Positions 26,458-35,626 of a stretch of DNA of 49,234 nt are shown here, piece by piece. Position numbers and translations under genes: made by a program. The number at the start of each line of letters is the position of its first letter. Positions within the stretch are counted from its first letter, which is position 1. The notes under the pieces were generated by a model. The model saw nothing but the letters and a program-made list of their open reading frames with translations, had not been told where the DNA came from and did no database searches. Origin of the DNA: Candidatus Sabulitectum sp. (lineage in GTDB: Bacteria; Fermentibacterota; Fermentibacteria; Fermentibacterales; JCC-6); NCBI GenBank assembly GCA_023145375.1, contig JAGLDY010000008.1:1-49234 (forward strand), given 5' to 3'.

Positions 26458-27380
26458 TGAGTATATGGACACAGGTATTATATGCTGCCATCTCAGTAAC
26501 TGTTGCCACTGTATACGGGCTTACGCTAGGGGGAATTGTCCGGAAGATCTATGCGAGAGTTCATGGAAGATTCGGCCCCCCGGTATGGCAACCGTTCCTT
26601 GATATCATCCAGACAAGCAGCAGGAGAGTTTCAGTTTCTCACGGAAATATGTTCCTTCTGGGACCGGTGTTCCGTCTTGCCGGGGGTCTGGGAACATACC
26701 TCTTCATCCCGGTGATCTTTGGATCCGCTCTCTTTGGCAATTTTTCCATGGCGGGAGATCTGCTTTTGGTGATGTACTTTGTCTTTTTTGGTCAACTGGG
26801 GATGGCTCTGGGTGCTGGCCAGGGAGGGCATCCATACTCACCACTGGGTATTGCCAGAGGGCTTGCGCAGATGTCTGCTTTCGAGGTGCCGTTCACCCTT
26901 GCGGTGATTGCAGTTGCAATTCAGTACAACTCTCTTAACATTACCTCAATTGTTGCAGCGCAGCAGGGGAGCTTTCTAAACTGGACACTTTTCACAAATC
27001 CGCTGGCTGTTATTGCAGCCATGATCTCCATGCTGGGGATGAACATGCATTCCCCTTTCAGCATAGTTCTGGCTCCTCAGGAAATTCCAATAGGTCCTCC
27101 CATTGAGATGAACAGTGGTTTTTTGAGCATTCTACAGACTAACAGAGGACTCTTTGCAGCAGCAAAACTGGTTCTCTTTATGAATCTGTTCTTCGGTGGG
27201 GCCACCAATCTCCTGGAAATGATAGCAAAGACATTCTTCATATACATGTTCTCTGTGTTTGTGGGTGCAGCGTATCCCCGGTTCAGACCTGAACAGTCCT
27301 TCAGATTCTTCCTGAAGTGGCCAACCGTAGTTGGAGTACTGTCCATAATCTACATAGCATATCTTGGGGGGGTATCGTGA
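26457..27380 (+). CDS. NuoH/MbhM-like membrane anchor subunit
   Basis: 307 residues, eight or so membrane helices. It has the complex-I subunit-1 signature near the quinone/junction site, VHGRFGPPVWQPFLDIIQ, and the acidic loop AFEVPFTLAVIA; also GPPIEMNSGFLSIL before helix 6. This subunit joins the peripheral arm to the antiporter arm in complex I, MBH and MBS. Overlaps the antiporter gene and the next gene (GTGA). Confidence 0.9.
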   Translation: MSIWTQVLYAAISVTVATVYGLTLGGIVRKIYARVHGRFGPPVWQPFLDIIQTSSRRVSVSHGNMFLLGPVFRLAGGLGTYLFIPVIFGSALFGNFSMAGDLLLVMYFVFFGQLGMALGAGQGGHPYSPLGIARGLAQMSAFEVPFTLAVIAVAIQYNSLNITSIVAAQQGSFLNWTLFTNPLAVIAAMISMLGMNMHSPFSIVLAPQEIPIGPPIEMNSGFLSILQTNRGLFAAAKLVLFMNLFFGGATNLLEMIAKTFFIYMFSVFVGAAYPRFRPEQSFRFFLKWPTVVGVLSIIYIAYLGGVS

Positions 27381-28018
27381 GCAACAAACACATAGATGAG
27401 ATAGAGAACCAGATGAAACTGGCCAATGAATCTCTTCCAGAGAAGGAATGCAGCCTTTTTGCTGATGATCGTCCAACTACGGTTGGTGCGTTCAACAAAT
27501 ACTACGAGGGCTTTCTGAACTGGGCCAGATCCCGTTCACTGTGGATGCTGGCATTCGGTACAGGCTGCGGAGCCACGGAACTGAGACCTCTCATGACCTC
27601 ACGGTATGACATGTCCAGGTATGGAATTGCTCCCAGGCCGACTCCAAGGCAGGCCTCTGTTTTTGTTGTAGGAGGGTACGCTTCCATCAAGACCATCAAG
27701 CGAATCATTCGCAGTTACGAACAGATGCAGGGGCCGAAGTACGTGATAGCCCTTGGAAGCTGCACAATTAACGGCGGGATGTACTACGACAGTTACAACA
27801 CCATCAACAGACTGGATTACTACATTCCAGTGGATGTGTACATAGCCGGTTGCATGCCCAGGCCTGAGGCACTTATTGCCGGTTTCAACAGGTTGAAGGA
27901 AAAGATCAGAGCCGGTGAGTGCGAAGGAATGAACGAGTATGTGGAGAAGTTCGACTGGTACAAGAAGAATCAGAAGCAGATCATCAAAGACTGGAATATG
28001 CCGGACTACAACTGGTAA
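27377..28018 (+). CDS. NuoB/MbhJ-like small subunit with three-cysteine cluster site
   Basis: 213 residues from GTG 27377 (GGGGGG site, GTGA overlap with the preceding stop). NuoB fold: FGTGCGATEL (C64), IALGSCTINGGM (C129), IAGCMPRPEALIAG (C159). Complex I has two adjacent cysteines at the first site (CC) and NiFe hydrogenases have CxxC; here the second is replaced by glycine (G65), leaving three cysteines for the proximal 4Fe-4S cluster. The MBS complex of Pyrococcus was described as having a site-differentiated cluster at its catalytic centre, so this pattern is significant. Start upstream of 27377 would lie within the previous gene. Confidence 0.85.
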   Translation: MSNKHIDEIENQMKLANESLPEKECSLFADDRPTTVGAFNKYYEGFLNWARSRSLWMLAFGTGCGATELRPLMTSRYDMSRYGIAPRPTPRQASVFVVGGYASIKTIKRIIRSYEQMQGPKYVIALGSCTINGGMYYDSYNTINRLDYYIPVDVYIAGCMPRPEALIAGFNRLKEKIRAGECEGMNEYVEKFDWYKKNQKQIIKDWNMPDYNW

Positions 28019-28032
28019 CAACAGGAGAAAAC

Positions 28033-28593
28033 ATGGAGCAACTGATAAAAAAGATAAAGGGAATGGTCCATCTCAGGGCATACGGGAAGCAGCGGGATGA
28101 TCTCCATTTTGTTACAGTTGACAAGGCTCAGCTTGAGATGATCCTGGCACACCTGAAGAACTATGAAGGATTTACTCATCTGGCTTTTCTGCAGGCTGTG
28201 GATCTGCTGGAGGAAGGTAAGTTTCGGCTTATCTACATGCTCTACAACTACAGCACAAACGTTAACCTCGGTGTGAATGTTCTCATAGACAGAGACAATG
28301 CTGAAATGAATTCAATACACAAGTTGTGGGCACACGGCTGGCAGTATCAGAGAGAACTCCACGAGCTTTTTGGAATTGATTTTCCGGATTCACCACGGGT
28401 TCACGAATCATTCGTTCTTGAGGGCTGGGAGGAAATGCCTCCTATGAGAAGAGATTTCGACACGCTGGAGTATTCTAACAGAACCTTCTATCAGCGTCCG
28501 GGAAGGTCCACCAATGACCCTGCAGAATACATGAAAGAGAAGATCTACAAGAACTACCCTGCAGCTCCGGTGATCAGGAGAGACAATGAGTAA
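28033..28593 (+). CDS. NuoC/MbhK-like 30-kDa-type subunit
   Basis: 186 residues from ATG 28033, AGGAG 8 bases upstream; longer starts overlap the preceding gene. NuoC pattern: THLAFLQAVDLLEEGKFRLI, NLGVNVLIDRDNAEMNSIHK, WQYQRELHELFGIDFPDSPR. The ending LRRDFD-like segment of complex I appears as PPMRRDFD. It scaffolds the catalytic NuoD-like subunit. Overlaps the next gene by 8 bases. Confidence 0.88.
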   Translation: MEQLIKKIKGMVHLRAYGKQRDDLHFVTVDKAQLEMILAHLKNYEGFTHLAFLQAVDLLEEGKFRLIYMLYNYSTNVNLGVNVLIDRDNAEMNSIHKLWAHGWQYQRELHELFGIDFPDSPRVHESFVLEGWEEMPPMRRDFDTLEYSNRTFYQRPGRSTNDPAEYMKEKIYKNYPAAPVIRRDNE

Positions 28594-29785
28594 TCTATCC
28601 AGCAGTAAATACAGGGGATACGAGGCAGACAGGTCCAAGTATCCTGAGATGAAGAACGGCAAGGCTGTTATTGATCTGGATTCACACAAGTACACCAAGA
28701 TATGGCAGGGTCCACAGCACCCCGGTGTAACTGGAAACATGTCCGTTGAACTCATCGTGAACGGTGACGAGATAGTATGGGCAAAAACACATGTGGGTTA
28801 CCTGCACAGAGCTTTTGAGAAACTCATGGAAAGAAGAAAATACATACAGTGTTTTCCTCTTGTGTGCCGGATCTGTGTACCTGAACCTGATACCAACGAG
28901 TACTGTGTTTCCGCGGCAATGGAAGATCTTGCAGGGATCACTGTCCCGGAGAAAGCTCAGTGGCTCCGAACTCTTAACCTGGAAATGTCACGGATAGGTA
29001 GCTATCTCATGTGGCTTGGCGGTCAGGCCGGTTCTCTGGGTATGGGTGCAATAGCGCAGTGGACAGTTGGGATGCGTGACTTCTGGCTGGATCTTTTTGA
29101 AGAGATGACAGGCGGAAGGGTCTACCACATGTACATGATCCCAGGTGGCGTGAGAAAAGACCTGCCGGATGGTTTCAAAGAAAGAGCGAGGGATTTGATC
29201 ATCAGAACCAGGAGACTCCTTTCTGATGTGGAGAATACATTCATATCCAATGCCCTTGTGAAATCCAGGTTGCAGGGATTGGGGATCATAACACCGGAGA
29301 TGGTTGATGAGTTTGGTATTGTGGGACCCAATGCAAGAGCAGCCGGAAGAGGGTACGATATCAGGATAAACAATCCCTACGTAAAGTATGACGAGCTTGA
29401 TGTGAAAATGATAACTTCCACCGTGGGAGATGCTTACGCAAGAGCACAACTGAGATACAACGATCTTCATCAGAGCCTTGACCTTGTATCTGAAATACTT
29501 GACAGAATGCCGGAAGAGGGCGCCATACAGGCGGAGATGCCCAATCTGGTCAACTGGAAGATACCCCCTGGACAAACCTATGTTAAAGCTGAATCTACTC
29601 GTGGTGAACACGGATTCTATATGGTTTCCGACGGTTCGGAAAAACCGAGAAGGGTATTTGCCAGGGGTGCCAGCTACACCCATGCAATTTCCGTTCTGGA
29701 GAAGCTGGCAGTAAACATAAGTATCTCCGATCTTGCAGGACTGATGGTTTCCCTCCATACATGCCCACCGGAAATTGAGAGGTGA
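28586..29785 (+). CDS. NuoD/MbhL-like large subunit with degenerate NiFe site
   Basis: 399 residues, the length and layout of complex-I 49-kDa/group-4 hydrogenase large subunits: GPQHPGVTGNMSVEL, VGYLHRAFEKLMERR, FPLVCRICVPEP. The first hydrogenase motif keeps CxxC (C94, C97) although the glycine is now arginine (CRIC). The C-terminal motif, DPCxxC in hydrogenases, is HTCPPEIER: C393 remains but the last cysteine is E396, as in complex I (GEVDR). Three of four NiFe ligands are left, so nickel binding and H2 chemistry are unlikely. The expected alternative is a disulfide, sulfur or other acceptor reaction. Confidence 0.88.
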   Translation: MSNLSSSKYRGYEADRSKYPEMKNGKAVIDLDSHKYTKIWQGPQHPGVTGNMSVELIVNGDEIVWAKTHVGYLHRAFEKLMERRKYIQCFPLVCRICVPEPDTNEYCVSAAMEDLAGITVPEKAQWLRTLNLEMSRIGSYLMWLGGQAGSLGMGAIAQWTVGMRDFWLDLFEEMTGGRVYHMYMIPGGVRKDLPDGFKERARDLIIRTRRLLSDVENTFISNALVKSRLQGLGIITPEMVDEFGIVGPNARAAGRGYDIRINNPYVKYDELDVKMITSTVGDAYARAQLRYNDLHQSLDLVSEILDRMPEEGAIQAEMPNLVNWKIPPGQTYVKAESTRGEHGFYMVSDGSEKPRRVFARGASYTHAISVLEKLAVNISISDLAGLMVSLHTCPPEIER

Positions 29786-29789
29786 GGAA

Positions 29790-31589
29790 ATGAAACTGAA
29801 AGATGTACTGTCACCTTTAAGGGTCTGGGAACGGGCAGCTCAAAAGCCATGGACCATCAAGGACCCCATAAATGACAGACCCGGCGCCGACAACTACAGG
29901 GGATTTCACAAGAATGACTTCAGCAAGTGCATAGGTTGCGGTACCTGCGAGGAAATATGTCAGAATGATGCAATTGATATCGTTCCCGTGGAAGGTCAGG
30001 AGACGGTAGACGGTGACAGCGGACTGCGTCCCATGATCGACTACGGCCGTTGCTGCTGGTGTGCCCTCTGTGTGGATGTATGCCCCACAGGTTCACTTAC
30101 AATGTCGAATGACTACACCTGGATAGCTGATGATCCGGAGGACTATCGTTTCGTCCCCGGGGCGGATAAGACAAAATGGCAGGATTCCACTGTTGGTTAC
30201 ACCCGTTCACCTGATATACAGATCCTTGACTACAACAGAGTGGATATGCTGGAGATCAAGCCGGAGGATCGTGACAAGTCCTTTATTGAGATAGTGAAGG
30301 GATACAACAAAGAGCAGGCCATAAAGGAAGCAGAGAGATGCATTCAGTGCGGTCTCTGCACAGCCACATGTCCGGCTCACATGGACATCCCTGGATACAT
30401 CGCAGCCATCAGGGACGATGATCTGGATCAAGCTCTGAGAATTCTTTATGAAACAAACCCCATGCCTGAGATATGTGGCCGTATCTGTACCCACAAGTGT
30501 GAAACAGCCTGCGCTCTGCACAACAACGGAGACCCTCTTGCCATCAGGTGGTTAAAGAGATACATCGCAGATCAGATCCCTGCAGACAAATATCAGGAAA
30601 TTCTTGGAACAGCCCATCTGGTGGATGAGCAGCTGAACAGAAAAGTTGCGGTTATAGGTGCAGGCCCTGCAGGAGTTTCAGCTGCCTACTACCTTGCCAT
30701 CATGGGTTACAAGACGAAGATATATGAAGCTCTTCCAGCATCTGGCGGTATGGCCAGATACGGTATTCCCGAGTACAGGCTTCCCTACGATCAGATCGAC
30801 AAGGATGTGGAGTACCTGAAAACACTGGGTGTGGAGATACAGTACAACACCAGAATAGGTGAGGACATAACACTGGAGGAGCTTCACAGAGAGTATGACG
30901 CTGTGTTTGCCGGAACAGGGCTTCACCTTGGCAGAAGTACACGGGTTCCAGGTTCAGACCACTCCAGGGTCTATTTCGCAACCGACATGCTTCGTGAAGT
31001 AACTCTGGGCAACGAGATAGATGTGGCAGAGAACATCGTGGTGATCGGTGGCGGAAATGTTGCCATGGACATCACCAGAACACTGGCCCGTCTTCAGAAT
31101 CAGAAATACGGTAAAGTACAGGTGCTGGCAACCTGCCTTGAGGCCGAAGAGGTTATGCCTGCGGACCTTGAGGAAATAGTTGAGGCCCGTGAGGAGAATG
31201 CAGTCATTGAGCCTGCATGGGGGCCAAAGGAAATAGAGATAAAGAACGGAAAGATCACCGGTCTTCATGTTTCCAAATGCCTCTCTGTGTTCGATGAAGA
31301 CGGAAGGTTCAACCCCAGATTCGATGAAGAGCAGAAGAAGTTCTTCAAGGCGGACATGATCGTTGAATCCATCGGTCAGGGCATGGATCTGTCCTACCTC
31401 ACAGAAGAGATCAAAGCAGAGCTCAAGATGACGCCCAGGGGCAGAATTGAAGTGAACGACAAATTCCAGTCAAACCTCAAATGGCTCTTTGTCGGCGGAG
31501 ACATCATAGAAGGCCCCGATGTTATCCACGGTATTGCCAACGGCTATGTGGCCGCCCGTGGTATAGACAGCTACCTGAACAGCAAGTAG
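29790..31589 (+). CDS. Fusion of NuoI/MbhN-like ferredoxin with NfnB/GltD-type NAD(P)H flavoprotein
   Basis: 599 residues from ATG 29790 (GAGGTGAGGAA upstream). Domain 1 (1-110) is NuoI-like with two 4Fe-4S motifs: CIGCGTCEEIC (C47-C57) and CCWCALCVDVC (C88-C98). Domain 2 (about 165-255) is the iron-sulfur segment of glutamate-synthase small subunit/NfnB: RCIQCGLCTATCPAHMDI, CGRICTHKCETAC. Domain 3 (about 285-599) is the two-dinucleotide flavoprotein: FAD motif GAGPAG (290-295), NAD(P) motif VVIGGGNVAMDITR, and a closing VGGDIIEGPDVIHGIANGY. It would pass electrons between NAD(P)H and the NuoB-like cluster, replacing the NuoEFG input arm. Last gene of the operon. Confidence 0.88.
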   Translation: MKLKDVLSPLRVWERAAQKPWTIKDPINDRPGADNYRGFHKNDFSKCIGCGTCEEICQNDAIDIVPVEGQETVDGDSGLRPMIDYGRCCWCALCVDVCPTGSLTMSNDYTWIADDPEDYRFVPGADKTKWQDSTVGYTRSPDIQILDYNRVDMLEIKPEDRDKSFIEIVKGYNKEQAIKEAERCIQCGLCTATCPAHMDIPGYIAAIRDDDLDQALRILYETNPMPEICGRICTHKCETACALHNNGDPLAIRWLKRYIADQIPADKYQEILGTAHLVDEQLNRKVAVIGAGPAGVSAAYYLAIMGYKTKIYEALPASGGMARYGIPEYRLPYDQIDKDVEYLKTLGVEIQYNTRIGEDITLEELHREYDAVFAGTGLHLGRSTRVPGSDHSRVYFATDMLREVTLGNEIDVAENIVVIGGGNVAMDITRTLARLQNQKYGKVQVLATCLEAEEVMPADLEEIVEAREENAVIEPAWGPKEIEIKNGKITGLHVSKCLSVFDEDGRFNPRFDEEQKKFFKADMIVESIGQGMDLSYLTEEIKAELKMTPRGRIEVNDKFQSNLKWLFVGGDIIEGPDVIHGIANGYVAARGIDSYLNSK

Positions 31590-31597
31590 ACCAGTTT

Positions 31598-31627
31598 CCC
31601 GCTCCGGCGCATCAGTGCCGGGGCGGG
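31598..31627 (+). terminator. Hairpin at end of MBS-like operon
   Basis: CCCGCTCCGGC (31598-31608) pairs with GCCGGGGCGGG (31617-31627) through 11 positions with one G-T, loop of 8. No strong T-run follows (CTTGTTC), so it may be a weak or Rho-aided terminator. Confidence 0.55.
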
Positions 31628-31766
31628 CTTGTTCAGCTTCCCTGATTCACTTGAATGGTAGCTCTTCTGTTGTTGTAACAGGAGAGATATACTGTAGTGG
31701 GCTGGTTCAATTTCAGCTATATTTGCTTTGACAAATAAACATTACTTTTTGTGAAGGGCGGGGCTC

Positions 31767-32078
31767 ATGAGTCAGTTTGAGAATGTTACTGTAATAAAAG
31801 AAGCTAATTTTTATTCTGAAGGCAGGGTTTCCAGCAGAACTGTAGTTTTTGCAGACGGAACAAAGAAGACACTGGGGGTGATGCTTCCCGGTGAGTACGA
31901 GTTCGGTACCGATTCACATGAGGTGATGGAGATACTTGCAGGAGAATTGGATGTGACTCTTCCAGGGTCTGCCACAGCCATTCCCGTGAAGGGCGGAGAG
32001 ACATTTGAAGTGCCTGCCAACACTTCTTTCAGCGTTTCTGTAAAGGTTGTTACCGACTACTGCTGTTCTTACTCGTAA
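31767..32078 (+). CDS. ppnP: Pyrimidine/purine nucleoside phosphorylase PpnP
   Basis: 103 residues, single cupin domain of the DUF1255/PpnP family: [67 protein letters not shown], and the ending DYCCSY. PpnP converts nucleosides and phosphate to base and ribose-1-phosphate with broad specificity. GGGCGGGG precedes the ATG. It is followed 11 bases later by tldD. Confidence 0.9.
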   Translation: MSQFENVTVIKEANFYSEGRVSSRTVVFADGTKKTLGVMLPGEYEFGTDSHEVMEILAGELDVTLPGSATAIPVKGGETFEVPANTSFSVSVKVVTDYCCSYS

Positions 32079-32089
32079 GGTGGTCTGAT

Positions 32090-33466
32090 ATGAAACGGTT
32101 GGATCTAAGCAAGTATTCAAAGCTGTTCAGCGGATACACCGAACTGCGGGTTCAGGAGAACAGGGATAACGGTGTTTCCATAGTTGATGGAACCATCATG
32201 GGGAACAGGAGGAGCTCTGCCAGCGGGGTTTCCGCCAGAAGCTACAAGAGTGGTTCATGGGGTTTTGCCTCTACACCTGAAACAGACGATGGCGCTGTAC
32301 GGCATGTTATTCAGGCTGCATGGGAGAATGCTGCTTTCCTGGACAAACACGAGAACAAAGGCGGTCTTGCTCTTCCGGAATCCTCTGCTGTTGGTGAATG
32401 GGACCTTTCCACCAGGAAGCCCGTTGCCTCTCAGAAGGATAGAATTGATTTTTTAAAAAGCATTGACAGCTACATCAGCAGCAAGTTCTCAAAGCTGTCC
32501 ACCAGAACAGTCTCACTGCACAGCCTGGATATGGAGAAGCAACTGCTCACATCAGCAGGGTCAAATGCTTTTTCCATGATACCCAGAAGCATCCTGTATG
32601 TTGTTTTTGCAGTGGACACTGATTCCGGTCCGGTTGAGCTTTATGATATTTTTGGAGCCCCAGGCCAGTTTGAAGATGTGTTCGTAAGTCCTTCCAGCTA
32701 CCATGAAAAACTGGACAAGCTTTACGAGCACCTGATGAGAAAAGCAGAGGGAGTGTTTCCTGCCGCGGGAATCAGTGAGTGTATTCTTGACGCTGACATT
32801 GCAGGTATTCTGTCCCACGAGGCAATAGGGCATACCACGGAAGCCGACCTTGTCCGGGGTGGCTCTGTGGCAGGAGACTACATGGATCAACTTGTGGCCA
32901 GCCCTCTTGTATCCCTTACCGACTTTGCCCACACTGCTCTTGGAGAAACGTGTCCGGTGCCTGTACACATTGATGACGAGGGAACGCTTGCCAGAGATGT
33001 TGCAATCATCCAGGACGGTGTACTGAGGAGTTACATGCACAACCGTGACTCTGCTCTGGAGTTCGGCGTAGAACCTGCTGGGAATGCCAGGGGCTACAAG
33101 TTCAGCGACGAACCTCTTATCAGAATGAGAAATACAGCAATTCTACCAGGCAAGAGTAATCTTGAGGATATGATAGGATCTGTGGAGAACGGGTACTATT
33201 TGATCCAGTCCAGCAACGGACAGGCTGACTCAACAAGCGAGTTCATGTTCGGTGTGGTACTCGGTTACGAGATCAGGAACGGGAAGCTTGGCCGAGCTTT
33301 GAAGGATGTAACCATTTCCGGTGTGGCTTTTGACATGCTGAAAACGGTAACTGCTGTATCCGGCGATATGTCCTGGAAAATAGGAATGTGCGGCAAGAAG
33401 CAGTCTATCCCGGTTGGAATGGGTGGCCCTGCTATAAAGTGCAAGATAAATATTGGAGGTAAGTAA
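32090..33466 (+). CDS. tldD: Metalloprotease TldD
   Basis: 458 residues. The family zinc motif HExxxH is present as HEAIGH (243-248) followed by TTEADLVRGGS. Also GDYMDQLVASPLVSLTD, a conserved DDEGTLARDVAIIQDG and MRNTAILPG. TldD pairs with TldE/PmbA in a heterodimeric peptidase that processes small peptides and peptide antibiotics; TldD provides the zinc site. The tldE gene follows with a TAATG overlap, as usual. Confidence 0.92.
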   Translation: MKRLDLSKYSKLFSGYTELRVQENRDNGVSIVDGTIMGNRRSSASGVSARSYKSGSWGFASTPETDDGAVRHVIQAAWENAAFLDKHENKGGLALPESSAVGEWDLSTRKPVASQKDRIDFLKSIDSYISSKFSKLSTRTVSLHSLDMEKQLLTSAGSNAFSMIPRSILYVVFAVDTDSGPVELYDIFGAPGQFEDVFVSPSSYHEKLDKLYEHLMRKAEGVFPAAGISECILDADIAGILSHEAIGHTTEADLVRGGSVAGDYMDQLVASPLVSLTDFAHTALGETCPVPVHIDDEGTLARDVAIIQDGVLRSYMHNRDSALEFGVEPAGNARGYKFSDEPLIRMRNTAILPGKSNLEDMIGSVENGYYLIQSSNGQADSTSEFMFGVVLGYEIRNGKLGRALKDVTISGVAFDMLKTVTAVSGDMSWKIGMCGKKQSIPVGMGGPAIKCKINIGGK

Positions 33467-34761
33467 TGGCAGACAGTAGAAAGATATCCCAGTTCTGCAT
33501 AGATGCCATTCTTGAGGCAGGTCACCAGCAGGCGGAGTGCTCCCTTTCGTTCACACGGAAAACAGAATTCACTGTGGAGGATGGAAGCATTTCTCTAATG
33601 AGAACCACTGATGACACCGGTCTTTCTCTCACGGGAATAAAAGATCAGAGAAAAGGCTCCAGTTCCATAAACAAGACAGACGAACGATCCATGCTGGATT
33701 CTGTAGCTGAGCTTACCGGTCTGGTTGACGCAAACGAACCTGACCCAGCAAATGAAATAGCAGAGAACCAGCCACAGAACAGTTTTACCCGGGGCCCTGA
33801 GAAACCCGATGTTGATCTTATGTATACCCGCATCAAATCATTCCTGAAGCACTCAAAGGAAAAATACCCTACGCTTATTCTTGAGCAGGTTATCCTGGAC
33901 CACACTGCCAGGCGCAGATCCTATGTTAATTCCAATGGAGTCGACTTTCAGTCAGTACGGGGCGGGTACAACTTCATGGCGATGTTCTCCAGCAAAGTTG
34001 GTACCAGTATCTCATCCTTTAACTATGTGGCAGTGTCCACCGCAGACCTTTCAGAAGAACTCTGCACCCTGGGAGGACTGGACAGGCTAATGAGCCAGTC
34101 CACAGAGCAGACTGTCACTGGAAACCTGCAGGGAAGTTTTGAAGGGGATGTGATCATTACCCCGGAATGTCTGGGAGATTTCATATCCATGATAGCAAGC
34201 TATTTTTATGACTATCCTCTGATAACGGGTACCTCCATCTACAAGGATTCACTTGATGAAATTATTGCCGACGAAAGGTTATTCATACACTCCAGACCAG
34301 TATCGGATGAGCTCGCCGGAGGATACTTCTTCACAGGAGACGGCTTCAAGTCGGCGAACAGCACCATTATTGAAAATGGAGTTCTGAAAACATTTCTACT
34401 GGGGCTGTATGGCTCGCGAAAGACAGGCCTGGATAAAGCAGTGAACTCCGGTGGATTCTATGTTATCGATCCTGGAGAAACCAGCTTTGATGAGATGGTA
34501 AAATCAGTTGATAAAGGGATTCTCCTCTGTCGTTTTTCCGGTGGGAGTCCCAGCAGCAGCGGAGACTTTTCCGGTGTGGCCAAGAACAGCTATCTCATTG
34601 AGAACGGTGAGATCAAGAACCCTGTTTCCGAAACAATGATCGCCGGGAACATGAAGGATATGCTGAAGAGGATCAAGCATATCTCCAGTGAGACTGTTAA
34701 CAGCGGAAACTCGATAATGCCGTGGATCACATTTAGTGGAATAACAATTTCAGGAAAATAG
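33466..34761 (+). CDS. pmbA: TldE/PmbA, partner of TldD
   Basis: 431 residues with the U62 fold but without the HExxxH motif, as expected for the TldE partner. Landmarks: VEDGSISLMRTTDDTGLSLT, GSFEGDVIITPECLGDFI, DEIIADERLFIHSRPVSDEL, GVLKTFLLGLYGSRKTG, IENGEIKNPVSETMIAGNM. Start ATG overlaps the tldD stop by one base. Confidence 0.92.
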   Translation: MADSRKISQFCIDAILEAGHQQAECSLSFTRKTEFTVEDGSISLMRTTDDTGLSLTGIKDQRKGSSSINKTDERSMLDSVAELTGLVDANEPDPANEIAENQPQNSFTRGPEKPDVDLMYTRIKSFLKHSKEKYPTLILEQVILDHTARRRSYVNSNGVDFQSVRGGYNFMAMFSSKVGTSISSFNYVAVSTADLSEELCTLGGLDRLMSQSTEQTVTGNLQGSFEGDVIITPECLGDFISMIASYFYDYPLITGTSIYKDSLDEIIADERLFIHSRPVSDELAGGYFFTGDGFKSANSTIIENGVLKTFLLGLYGSRKTGLDKAVNSGGFYVIDPGETSFDEMVKSVDKGILLCRFSGGSPSSSGDFSGVAKNSYLIENGEIKNPVSETMIAGNMKDMLKRIKHISSETVNSGNSIMPWITFSGITISGK

Positions 34762-34776
34762 AGTCAGGGGTTTCCT

Positions 34777-35613
34777 GTGAGATATCTGTTTCTTTCTCTT
34801 CTGCTTGTGGCAACTTCCAGCGCTCTTCAGTCCGCATGGGACGGAGTTGGGCGTGTTGTTGCAGTTGGGGATGTACACGGAGACTTTGGACAGTTCGTTT
34901 CCATTCTCCAGGGAGCAGCTCTTGTTGATGACGAATTGAACTGGGTGGGAGGGAAGACACACCTTGTACAGACCGGAGATATTCTGGACAGGGGACCGGA
35001 TTCCAGAGCAGTAATGGACCTTATCATGAGGCTGGAGCAGGAAGCTCCACTGCAGGGCGGGTGTGTACATTTTCTTCTTGGGAATCACGAAATAATGTTG
35101 ATGCAGACTGATCTCAGGTATGTCCACCCAGGTGAGATACTCTCTTACGGCGGGTTAAAGGAGATGGTTCGAGCTCTTCGCCCTGACGGTGAGTATGGCA
35201 GCTGGCTTGCTGGCCACAACACCGCTATAAGAATAAACAATGCTCTTTTCGTTCACGGGGGGATTTCTGAGGATTTTGCTTCCTTCTCAATTGATTCCAT
35301 CAATGAAATTGTGAGAGATGAGATCCGCAGGAGCTGGACTTCTCCTTCAGGTATTCTTTCTTCCACTGGTCCTGTTTGGTTCAGAGGGCTGGCTGAAGGC
35401 AGGGGCAGCTCGATCAGACGGTCACTGGAGGAATTCCTTGAAGTTAACTCAGCTGGTATCATTGTGATAGGACACACTGTGAGTATTGAAGGTATTACAA
35501 CACGATTCAGCGGCAGAGTTGTTATGATAGATACAGGAATGTCGGAGTGTTACGGAGGTGAAGCCCAGTATCTTGTTCTTGATCAGAGGGGCTACAAGGT
35601 ACATTTTCCATGA
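34777..35613 (+). CDS. Secreted PPP-type (Shewanella-like) metallophosphatase
   Basis: 278 residues, GTG start 34777. N-terminal signal peptide MRYLFLSLLLVATSSALQ. PPP-family metal-site motifs are all visible: GDVHGDFGQF, GDILDRGPDS, LLGNHEIM, later FVHGGIS and IVIGHT. This is the pattern of Shewanella-like protein phosphatases (SLP). Export suggests a periplasmic phosphoester substrate, unknown here. Alternative: Ap4A hydrolase-like, less likely given the motif set. Confidence 0.85.
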   Translation: MRYLFLSLLLVATSSALQSAWDGVGRVVAVGDVHGDFGQFVSILQGAALVDDELNWVGGKTHLVQTGDILDRGPDSRAVMDLIMRLEQEAPLQGGCVHFLLGNHEIMLMQTDLRYVHPGEILSYGGLKEMVRALRPDGEYGSWLAGHNTAIRINNALFVHGGISEDFASFSIDSINEIVRDEIRRSWTSPSGILSSTGPVWFRGLAEGRGSSIRRSLEEFLEVNSAGIIVIGHTVSIEGITTRFSGRVVMIDTGMSECYGGEAQYLVLDQRGYKVHFP

Positions 35614-35626
35614 AGAGCAGGTTGAT

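Noticed and set aside
28988..29758. 256-codon minus-strand open frame
   Set aside because: Antisense shadow of the NuoD-like gene.
28586..29785. Annotation as NiFe hydrogenase large subunit
   Set aside because: The last NiFe-ligand cysteine is glutamate (E396) and the DPCxxC motif is absent, so hydrogenase activity is not supported.
31728..31756. Promoter for ppnP from TTGACA at 31728
   Set aside because: No acceptable -10 box at 15-19 bases, and a start there would fall within or after the ribosome site.
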